A stretch of DNA of 64,000 bases from DASUBN01 sp050261675 (GTDB lineage Bacteria > Pseudomonadota > Gammaproteobacteria > Natronospirales > REEB76), in assembly GCA_050261675.1 (NCBI GenBank), contig JBLNDO010000024.1, forward strand, positions 21,710 to 85,709, read 5' to 3'. The notes below the pieces were generated by a model. That model saw only the letters and a program-made list of their open reading frames with translations, was not told the origin of the DNA and made no database searches. The translations under genes were made by a program, and so were the position numbers. How positions within the stretch are numbered: the first letter of the stretch is position 1; the number at the start of each line of letters is the position of its first letter. Of this stretch, positions 15,746 to 22,660 are shown one piece after another.

Positions 15746-16906
15746 ATGTATTCCGTTAAACCCCTGCAATTGGCCGGATATTTCCTGCGCCTCGGCGCCA
15801 CGGGATTCGGCGGCCCGGTGGCCCTCGCGAACCACATGCACCGGGACCTCGTGGAATCCCGCGGCTGGATCAGCGAGGCGGAATACGCTGACGGCCTCGC
15901 CCTCGCCACCGCCTGTCCCGGACCTCTCGCCTACCAGCTCGGTGTGTACTGCGGTTACGTGCGCTTCGGCGTTGCGGGCGCGCTCGCGGTGGCAGTGGCG
16001 TTCGCGCTGGCGCCGTTCCTGATCGTGAGCCTGATCGCGGCCTTGTACGTGCGCTTCACCGGCGCCTGGGAGCTGCGCGCGCTGTTCTACGGCATCGGCC
16101 CGGTGATCGTGGCGCTGATCCTGAAAGCCTGCTGGCAGCTTGGCAGGAAAACCCTGAAGCGGCGCTGGCCGGCCTGGGGCATGGCCGTGGTGGCCGCGGG
16201 GGTGACCGCGGCCCTGCAGCAGGAACTGGTGGGGCTCTTCATCGCGGCGGGTTTGTTGGGCGCGCTCGTGTTCTCCGCGCCCGGCGCCACGCCTGCGCCG
16301 CCCGCCAATCCGCCTGCCGCGCCCCGTTCGGCGGGACTCGCCGCGCTGGGACTAGCCGGCGCCGCCTCCCCCGCCTGGACGCTGTTCCTGTTCTTCTTCA
16401 AGACCGGGCTGCTGGTATTCGGCAGCGGCCTCGTGATCGCGCCCTTCCTCAAGGCCTACGTGGTGGACCAGTACCACTGGCTCGACGACCGGCAGTTCAT
16501 TGACGCCCTGGCTGTCGGCATGATCACGCCGGGACCGGTGGTGATCACCGCCACCTTCGTGGGTTACCTCCTGGACGGCTTCGCGGGCGGCGCGGCCGCC
16601 ACGGCGGGCATCTTCGCGCCGGCGTTGCTGTTCACCGCCGCCGCGGCGCCGCTGTTGCAGCGCTACCGCGCCCATCCCCGCGTGCAGGGATTCGTGCAGG
16701 GCGTGGTGGCGGCGGTGGTGGGCGCACTCTTCGGCACCACGCTGCTCGTGGCCACGGCGGCGATCCGCGATTGGCCGTCCGCCGCCATCGGCCTCGCGGC
16801 GCTCGTCGCCGTGTGGCGGCTGCCGAAACTGCCGGACGCGGTGCTGGTGCTGTCCGGCGCGGCGCTGGGACTGGCCCTTTTCCGCTGGCTACAGCCCGCT
16901 TTCTAG
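15746..16906 (+). CDS. chrA: Chromate transporter, long-chain CHR family
   Basis: The 386-residue protein has two homologous halves of about six helices each, the length of bidomain ChrA proteins that export chromate across the inner membrane. Half one carries GATGFGGPVALANHM and ACPGPLAYQLGVYCGY; half two carries KTGLLVFGSGLVIAPF and MITPGPVVITATFVGY, the expected duplicated motifs. Actual substrate is inferred from the family. No ChrB regulator is present. It is divergent from the DUF1259 gene with a 90-nt shared upstream region. Confidence 0.88.
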   Translation: MYSVKPLQLAGYFLRLGATGFGGPVALANHMHRDLVESRGWISEAEYADGLALATACPGPLAYQLGVYCGYVRFGVAGALAVAVAFALAPFLIVSLIAALYVRFTGAWELRALFYGIGPVIVALILKACWQLGRKTLKRRWPAWGMAVVAAGVTAALQQELVGLFIAAGLLGALVFSAPGATPAPPANPPAAPRSAGLAALGLAGAASPAWTLFLFFFKTGLLVFGSGLVIAPFLKAYVVDQYHWLDDRQFIDALAVGMITPGPVVITATFVGYLLDGFAGGAAATAGIFAPALLFTAAAAPLLQRYRAHPRVQGFVQGVVAAVVGALFGTTLLVATAAIRDWPSAAIGLAALVAVWRLPKLPDAVLVLSGAALGLALFRWLQPAF

Positions 16907-16963
16907 GCCGCGGGGTCAGGCCCGCCCTGCCGGGTTAAAATTTCCCCAGATGGGGTATCCGGC

Positions 16964-19018
16964 ATGGCCGTAGAAGCCAATTTCAACGAGCGCCACCTGC
17001 GGGTGCTGAACGAGATCGCCCGCATCGCGAGCGGCGACCTGGAACTGCGCCCGATGCTGGCGAAAGTCACCGAGGCGCTCTACTGGCATTTCGGCTGGGA
17101 GTTCATCGCCTTCGCCAGCGTGGACCGTGCGCGCGGCCGCTTCGTCTGCGAGGCGGTGCGCTCGGAGATCCCCACCCAGGTGACGCCCGGCTTCACCCGC
17201 CCGCTGGACAGCGGCATCGTGGGGGAGGTGGCCTTGAGCGGCAAGGCCGCGGTCTACGACGACGTGCGCAAGGCGCCCAAGTACGAGGAGACCACGCCGG
17301 GCGTACGCGCCCAGGTGTGCGTGCCGGTGCGGCACCGCGGCGAGGTGATCGCGATCCTGAACGTGGAGAGCAGCCGCTCCGGCGAATTCAGCGACCAGCT
17401 CGGCGTGCTCGAGACCGTCGCCGAGCAGGTGGCGGGGCCGATCGAGAACGCACAGCTCTACGAGACGCTCATGGAGCACGCGGTGCTCAACGAGGTGATG
17501 AGCGAGGTGTCGCGCATCGCGCTCGAGCCGCTCACCCAGGACGAACTGTTGCAGCAGATCGTGGACTACATCAATACGCACTTCCCGCGCTGTGTGCCGA
17601 GCATCCTGCTCCTGGACGGCTCCCGCAAGCGCTTCATGCTGGAAGTGTTCGCCACGGGCGCGCCGCGGGCGGCGCCGCCCGGCGACTGGAGCGTGGACGC
17701 CGGCATCTGCGGCCGCGCCGTCAGCACCGGCGTGGCGCAGTACGTGGAGAACGTGTCGGCCGAGCCCGGTTACCTGCCGCGCCTGCCGGGCATGCGCGCC
17801 GAGTGCGCCGTGCCCATCCGCCACCGCGGGCGGGTGCTCGGGGTGCTGAACCTGGAAACCCCGAACCCCCAGGGTTTCACCCCGCACGCCCGCCAGGTGT
17901 TCACCAGCATCGGCGAGCAGATCGCCGGCGCCATCGAGGGCGCCCGGCTGGACGCCGTCCTGCATGAGCACAGCCGGGTGATGGAGACCCTCAACCGTGT
18001 CTCGCGCCTCGCGACTCAGAGCGAGGACCTGCACACGCTGCTACGGAAGATCACGGATTACCTCGCGGCGGAGCTCAAGGTGGCCGCCGCCAGCGTGCTG
18101 GTGCTAGACGAGAGCGGGCGCAAATTCGTGATTGAGACCATGTCGGGGGACCTGATGCTGGGGATACCCGGCGGCGGCGAATGGCTCGTGAGCATCGGCG
18201 TCTGCGGCCGCTGCGCCCGCACCGGCGAGACACAGCTGGTGTTCGCCGATTCCGGCGACCCGGACTACGTGCCGGGCCACCCGGAGGTGAAGTCGGAATA
18301 CGTGGTGCCCATCCGCTACCACGACCGGACGCTGGGGGTGCTGAACCTGGAGAGCAAGGCCCGCGACAGTTTCACGCCCCAGGTGCGCAGCCTGTGCAAC
18401 GCCGTGGCCGACCAGGTGGCAGGCGCCATCCACATCGCCATCGTCAACCGCCAGCTGGCGGAGGCCAACGACAAGCTGAAGCGCGCGAATCTGGAGCTGC
18501 ATCGCATCTCCTCCTACGACGCGCTCACCGGCGTGCCCAACCGCCGGCGCTTCGACGAGGTGCTGGCCCACGAGTGGCGCTGGGCGCAGCGCACCGGCCA
18601 TCCGCTGACGCTCCTGCTCGCGGACCTGGACCACTTCAAGGCGCTCAACGACTGCCACGGCCACCTGCGCGGCGACGAGTGCCTGAAGCTCGTGGCCCAG
18701 GCGCTGGCGGACGGTCTGATGCGGCCGGCGGACTTCGTGGCGCGCTACGGCGGCGAGGAGTTCGCGCTGGTGCTGCCGGATCTCGACGCTGCCGCGGCGC
18801 GCGGCTACGCGGAATCCCTGCGCACCCGCGTGGAAACGCTCGGGATTTCGCACGGCAACTCGCCGGTGTCGGCACACGTGACCTTGAGCATCGGCGTCGC
18901 CACGCTGATTCCCGAGCGGAGCCAGCTCTCCTCGGAGCTGGTGGCGGCAGCGGACGCGGCGCTCTATGCCGCGAAGAATGCAGGCCGGAACCGGGTTATC
19001 GCGCACTCCGCCGCATAA
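16964..19018 (+). CDS. Diguanylate cyclase with three GAF domains
   Basis: The 684-residue soluble protein has three consecutive GAF sensor domains (about residues 20-165, 180-330 and 345-495) with repeated (A/E)..VPIR.....LGVLNLE endings, then a GGDEF domain (about 515-680). The active site is RYGGEEFALVL (GGEEF near residues 596-600), competent for making cyclic-di-GMP. The inhibitory I-site RPAD sits five residues before it, so product feedback is expected. No membrane segment, so it senses cytoplasmic ligands. TAAAAT at 16936-16941 is a fair -10 box. Confidence 0.9.
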   Translation: MAVEANFNERHLRVLNEIARIASGDLELRPMLAKVTEALYWHFGWEFIAFASVDRARGRFVCEAVRSEIPTQVTPGFTRPLDSGIVGEVALSGKAAVYDDVRKAPKYEETTPGVRAQVCVPVRHRGEVIAILNVESSRSGEFSDQLGVLETVAEQVAGPIENAQLYETLMEHAVLNEVMSEVSRIALEPLTQDELLQQIVDYINTHFPRCVPSILLLDGSRKRFMLEVFATGAPRAAPPGDWSVDAGICGRAVSTGVAQYVENVSAEPGYLPRLPGMRAECAVPIRHRGRVLGVLNLETPNPQGFTPHARQVFTSIGEQIAGAIEGARLDAVLHEHSRVMETLNRVSRLATQSEDLHTLLRKITDYLAAELKVAAASVLVLDESGRKFVIETMSGDLMLGIPGGGEWLVSIGVCGRCARTGETQLVFADSGDPDYVPGHPEVKSEYVVPIRYHDRTLGVLNLESKARDSFTPQVRSLCNAVADQVAGAIHIAIVNRQLAEANDKLKRANLELHRISSYDALTGVPNRRRFDEVLAHEWRWAQRTGHPLTLLLADLDHFKALNDCHGHLRGDECLKLVAQALADGLMRPADFVARYGGEEFALVLPDLDAAAARGYAESLRTRVETLGISHGNSPVSAHVTLSIGVATLIPERSQLSSELVAAADAALYAAKNAGRNRVIAHSAA

Positions 19019-19024
19019 CGGCGG

Positions 19025-19840
19025 TTACTGGTGCGAGAGATAGGCGCTGGGGGCCCGACCAAAGTAGCCGCGAAAGGCGTGGGTGAAGTGGCTGTGGCTG
19101 CTGAAGCCGAGGTCGAAGGCCAGATCCGTGAGCCGCTCCCGGTATTCCGGCAGCTTCTCCAGGGCCGTGACGAGGCGCAGGCGCATCAGGTGCTGGTGCA
19201 GGCTGCCGCCGGTGGCCTGGCGGAAGGCGCGGCAGAGGCGGAAGGGCGAAACATCCAGTTGCTTCGCGATCGCTTCGAGAGTCACCCGCTCGGCGAAGGA
19301 TTCCGCGATCAGGAGCTGGGCCTCGGAAGCGAGCGCCGCGGCGCGGTTCGCGGCGGCACCCTTCGGGCTCGGCGCATCCCCGCCTTCCGTGCAGAGCTGC
19401 AGCAGGCGCAGCGCCGTCTCCTCCACCATCACGCCGTCGCCGAGCTTGGCCGCGAGCAGCAGTTCCCGGTGCATGAGGTGCATCTCGCCGCTGCCGGAGA
19501 GCGTGGACTTGTCGAAGACGCGCTCCGGCTGGCCGCGCCGCGCGCGCTGGGCCTCGCGCAGGGTGGCCGGCGCGAAGGCGAGCGAGGTGCACCGGTCGCC
19601 GCCCGGCAAGGGGTGGTCCACCACGTAGGGATCGGTGGGATCGAAGAACACCACGCGGGTGGCGTCCGCCACGTGCCGGCCCAGCCGGTCGCGGCGCACG
19701 AAGCTGCCGCTGCGCACCAGGGCGATGGCCGCCACCGGGCAATGCTCCTCGTGGCGGCCCAGGCCGCAGCCTTCGGTGCAGTGCACGTCGGTGACGGTCA
19801 CCAGCGGGCTGGAATAGAGGGTGTGGTAATTCCGGGACAT
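19025..19840 (-). CDS. AraC-family regulator with cysteine-rich N-terminus
   Basis: The 271-residue product has a C-terminal double helix-turn-helix (about 165-265; LEAIAKQLDVSPFRLCRAFRQATG and LTDLAFDLGFSSHSHFTHAFRGYFG). The N-terminal sensory half is cupin-like and begins with DVHCTEGCGLGRHEEHCP, three cysteines and three histidines in about 16 residues, which could bind a metal or respond to thiol stress. Target unknown; the nearest divergent gene is the VOC protein. TATAAA seven bases before the ATG suggests a leaderless message. It converges with the GAF-GGDEF gene. Confidence 0.82.
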   Translation of the reverse strand: MSRNYHTLYSSPLVTVTDVHCTEGCGLGRHEEHCPVAAIALVRSGSFVRRDRLGRHVADATRVVFFDPTDPYVVDHPLPGGDRCTSLAFAPATLREAQRARRGQPERVFDKSTLSGSGEMHLMHRELLLAAKLGDGVMVEETALRLLQLCTEGGDAPSPKGAAANRAAALASEAQLLIAESFAERVTLEAIAKQLDVSPFRLCRAFRQATGGSLHQHLMRLRLVTALEKLPEYRERLTDLAFDLGFSSHSHFTHAFRGYFGRAPSAYLSHQ

Positions 19841-19847
19841 GCCTGAA

Positions 19848-19853
19848 TTTTAT
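19848..19853 (-). promoter_or_regulatory. -10 box of the AraC gene, leaderless position
   Basis: On the minus strand TATAAA ends seven bases before the ATG at 19840, which puts the start of transcription on or one base before the start codon. No usable ribosome-binding site fits in between. Confidence 0.45.
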
Positions 19854-19978
19854 ACCTCTCGCACGGTGTCACTGTCGGATTCTTGCGCCCTGTTTAGACA
19901 CGGAAATCCGCAGATTCATGACAGCGCGGGCCCTGGGATTGGAGTCCAATGGCTGCACCTACCCCATAGGAGAAGACC

Positions 19979-20344
19979 ATGTTGGACCATGTTTCATTGA
20001 GCGTCAGCGACGCGGCGAAAGCCCAAACGTTCTACAGCAAGGCGCTCGCGCCCCTGGGCTACAAGCTTGTCTCGGAATACGAGGGCGGCTTCGGCATCGG
20101 CCTCGACGGCGGCTCGACCATTTGGGCCGGACAGGGTCCGGCCCAGAAGCCCATCGCCCACCTCGCCTTCCGCGCCAAGGACCGCAAGCAAGTGGACGCT
20201 TTCCACAAGGCGGCCCTCGCCGCTGGCGGCAAGGACAACGGCAAGCCGGGACTGCGGGAAAACTACTCGCCGACGTATTACGCGGCGTTTGTGCTCGACC
20301 CGGATGGCAACAATGTCGAGGCCGTCTGCCACAATCCCGCGTAA
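19979..20344 (+). CDS. VOC-superfamily (glyoxalase/bleomycin resistance-like) protein
   Basis: The 121-residue protein has the paired beta-alpha-beta-beta-beta layout of the vicinal-oxygen-chelate fold: LDHVSLSVSDAAKAQTFYSKALAPLGY at the start, a central PIAHLAFRAKDR, and YYAAFVLDPDGNNVEAVCHN at the end. Metal ligand candidates are His4, His near residue 61 and the Glu of NNVEAV. Substrate unknown. AGGAGAA precedes the ATG. Its stop codon is supplied by the start of the palindromic element at 20339. Confidence 0.85.
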   Translation: MLDHVSLSVSDAAKAQTFYSKALAPLGYKLVSEYEGGFGIGLDGGSTIWAGQGPAQKPIAHLAFRAKDRKQVDAFHKAALAAGGKDNGKPGLRENYSPTYYAAFVLDPDGNNVEAVCHNPA

Positions 20345-20468
20345 AAGCTGCTGCGCTCGGCAGGGCGTCGTTGCGCTTCGGTCTCGCAATGCTCACGTAC
20401 ACCAAAAGTACGCTCCGCTTGCTCGCCTCGCGCGCCTAGCCCCTCCTTCGCTCGCGACGCTTTAACGC
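20339..20468 (+). repeat. Palindromic ~130-bp element, left copy
   Basis: Runs from GCGTAAAAGC to GCTTTAACGC, so it has 10-bp terminal inverted repeats with one mismatch. It is matched in inverted orientation, with strong similarity along most of its length, by the element at 22529-22660. The first bases contain the TAA of the VOC gene. No open reading frame of note; size and structure suggest a MITE- or REP-like non-autonomous element. Confidence 0.75.
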
Positions 20469-20502
20469 GAGATTGCATCAATATGTTGATATGAAAATAA
20501 AA

Positions 20503-20529
20503 AAAGCGGCGGGGTCATCCCGCCGCTTT
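20503..20529 (-). terminator. Intrinsic terminator reading leftward
   Basis: AAAGCGGCGGG (20503-20513) pairs perfectly with CCCGCCGCTTT (20519-20529) around GTCAT. On the minus strand the hairpin is followed by a T-rich run, TTTTTTTATTTT in all, making a strong rho-independent terminator. On the plus strand only three T's follow. No minus-strand gene now ends here; see findings. Confidence 0.7.
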
Positions 20530-20559
20530 AGCTTGTCATTCTCAATGGCCGCTTACGAC

Positions 20560-21789
20560 TGCGGATTCAACTGATCGATGCAACACAGTAGATTCTGCGC
20601 GAGCAGAGGGAGGTGTTGCAAATGAAGTACCGAACCCGGATCTATTACACGGAAACCCAAAAGGCTTTGATGTGGGAGCGCTGGCAGCGAGGGGACTCCC
20701 TGCACCGCATAGCCCAGCTGTTTGACCGGTCACACGGTCCCATCCAACGTATCCTGGCGGAGGCCGGCGGCATCCGTCCCCGTCCACGCCGGCGTTCACG
20801 ATTGGCGTTAAGCTTGGCGGAGCGTGAGGAGATATCCCGGGCCGTGGCGAAGGGACGTTCGCTGCGGTGGATCGCACACTCCCTGGGACGGTCACCCTCG
20901 ACGGTCTGCCGTGAGCTCAAACGCAATGGAGGCCAGCGGTGTTACCGGGCAGGCCAGGCTGATGAGGCGGCTTGGGCACGAGCGCGGCGTCCCAAGACCT
21001 GTAAGCTCGCTGAGAATCGGACTTTGGCGCGGCTCGTGGCGGACAAGCTGCAGCGGGCCTGGTCCCCGGAGCAGATCGCCGGCTGGTTGAAGCGCACCTC
21101 TCCCCAGGATGAGAACCACCAGGTGTCACACGAGACCATCTATAGAAGCCTCTTCATCCAGGCCCGTGGGGCCCTGAAGAAAGAGCTGCTTCAGCACCTG
21201 CGCCGTAGCCGCGCCATGCGCCGATCCCGCCATCACACGCAGAAGACCCCTGATCATGGCCAGATCCTGGACACCGTGTCGATCCGGGAACGCCCGGCCA
21301 CGGCCGAGGACCGTGCGGTACCTGGGCACTGGGAAGGTGATCTGCTGTTCGGCAACAAGAACAGCCAGATCGCGACGCTGGTCGAGCGTAAGACCCGCTA
21401 CGTCATGCTGGTGAAGGTCGACGGCAAAGACACTGAGACCGTCGTCGATGCGCTCATCCAGCATGCCCACAAGCTGCCCAGGGAGCTCTATAAGTCCTTG
21501 ACCTGGGACCGTGGCAAGGAGATGGCCGACCACAAACGCTTCACCCTGGCGACGGACGTCAAAGTCTACTTCTGTGATCCGCAAAACCCCTGGCAGCGCG
21601 GAAGTAACGAGAACACCAATGGCCTGCTGAGGCAGTACTTCCCCAAGGGCACTGACCTCTCGCTACACTCACAGACCAAGCTGAATGCGATAGCCAGGCA
21701 ACTCAACGAGCGACCGAGGAAGACGTTAAACTACCAAACGCCGGCTGAACGATTTGGCCAATGCGTTGCGTCGACCAATTGAATCCGCA
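20560..21789 (+). mobile_element. Intact IS30-family insertion sequence, 1230 bp
   Basis: Terminal inverted repeats of 28 bp lie at 20560-20587 and 21762-21789 and match at 24 of 28 positions, both starting TGCGGATTCAA when read inward. The element holds a single transposase gene whose stop codon lies inside the right repeat. Flanking bases AC (before 20560) and AC (after 21789) fit a 2-bp target duplication, which is in the range for this family. Confidence 0.88.
20622..21782 (+). CDS. IS30-family transposase
   Basis: The 386-residue protein has an N-terminal helix-turn-helix (residues about 15-50), a second HTH (LAEREEISRAVAKGRSLRWIA...RSPSTVCREL) and a C-terminal DDE integrase domain: GHWEGDLLFG for the first Asp, TWDRGKEMADH for the second, and NPWQRGSNENTNGLLRQYFPKGTD carrying the Glu, all conserved. 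It appears full length and functional. ATG at 20622 is preferred (GGAGG nine bases upstream) over GTG at 20613. Confidence 0.93.
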   Translation: MKYRTRIYYTETQKALMWERWQRGDSLHRIAQLFDRSHGPIQRILAEAGGIRPRPRRRSRLALSLAEREEISRAVAKGRSLRWIAHSLGRSPSTVCRELKRNGGQRCYRAGQADEAAWARARRPKTCKLAENRTLARLVADKLQRAWSPEQIAGWLKRTSPQDENHQVSHETIYRSLFIQARGALKKELLQHLRRSRAMRRSRHHTQKTPDHGQILDTVSIRERPATAEDRAVPGHWEGDLLFGNKNSQIATLVERKTRYVMLVKVDGKDTETVVDALIQHAHKLPRELYKSLTWDRGKEMADHKRFTLATDVKVYFCDPQNPWQRGSNENTNGLLRQYFPKGTDLSLHSQTKLNAIARQLNERPRKTLNYQTPAERFGQCVASTN

Positions 21790-21970
21790 ACCCCCTGGCT
21801 GCACTTCAGATCAGGCACTGAATTACGTCGCCTGGATGTTCACCCATTCAGGGACTGGAGTGATATTTGTAATGTTGTAATCCTGACAGCCGCAAATACA
21901 TCTATTGGACCTGGCTTGTTAGCATGCTATCTACCGCTCGATCCTCAAGCGTCCGACCGGGGAATGGCAT

Positions 21971-22456
21971 ATGAACGAATGGATCTTCTGGGCGCCAGTT
22001 GCCTGCGCAGCACTGCACATGCTTGAAGAGTTCGCTTGGCCCGGTGGATTCGCCGCCTGGTTTCGCATCTACCGCCCAGAAACGGCAGTGAGTTTCACGC
22101 GTACATTTGCCGTGCTTGTCAACACTACGCTGATGGTGGTTACCCTCTTTGTAGGCTGGGTCGGTCCACGATGGGATGGCGGAATCTCAGCATTTCTGAC
22201 CCTGGTCTCCGTTCTTGCATTTAATGGATTATTCCATGTTGTCGGTGCACTCCGAACCCACCGATACTCCCCGGGTATGGTTACGGGAATGCTCCTCTAC
22301 ATTCCCCTATGCGCTTATAGTTCCTGGTATTTCATACGCGTCGTAAAGGTGAGTCCGCAGCTTGTTATTGTGTCGCTTGCTATTGGCTCCATATATCAGA
22401 TCTGGTCGTTCATGACTCACCGCGCACGAGCAGTTCGTGCGTCTGCATTACGATGA
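21971..22456 (+). CDS. HXXEE domain membrane protein
   Basis: The 161-residue product starts with a helix containing HMLEEFAWPGGF, the HxxEE signature of PF13787, and a second conserved histidine in FNGLFHVVGALRTHRYSPG. Five or so membrane helices are expected. Function of the family is unknown, with occasional links to transport or hydrolase roles. Codon usage is visibly more AT-rich than all neighbours, consistent with recent acquisition together with the adjacent IS30 element. GGGGA precedes the ATG. Confidence 0.75.
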   Translation: MNEWIFWAPVACAALHMLEEFAWPGGFAAWFRIYRPETAVSFTRTFAVLVNTTLMVVTLFVGWVGPRWDGGISAFLTLVSVLAFNGLFHVVGALRTHRYSPGMVTGMLLYIPLCAYSSWYFIRVVKVSPQLVIVSLAIGSIYQIWSFMTHRARAVRASALR

Positions 22457-22528
22457 GAGCAATTCTTGACAATGTCTGCTTCTGGCTGCGGACACTCTTA
22501 CGTTCGTAATTCCAACACCAGCCTTCCT

Positions 22529-22660
22529 GCGTAAAAGCGTCGCGAGCGAAGGCGGGGCTAGGCGCGCGAGGCGAGCAGGAGGGAGCGTACTCTTAGTGTA
22601 CGTGACCGACTGCGAGTCCGATGCGCAACAACGCCCTGTCGAGCGCAGCAGCTTTTACGC
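22529..22660 (-). repeat. Palindromic ~130-bp element, right copy (inverted)
   Basis: Bounded by GCGTAAAAGC (22529) and GCTTTTACGC (22660), a perfect 10-bp terminal inverted repeat. Read on the minus strand it aligns with 20339-20468. It supplies the TAA stop of the GGDEF-EAL gene, just as the left copy does for the VOC gene. The two copies therefore face each other and bracket the inserted segment. Confidence 0.75.

Noticed and set aside
20339..20468. Possible integron attC site (palindromic, ~130 bp)
   Set aside because: The ends read GCGTAAAAGC/GCTTTAACGC and do not contain the attC core GTTRRRY/RYYYAAC in the right form; no integrase is near.
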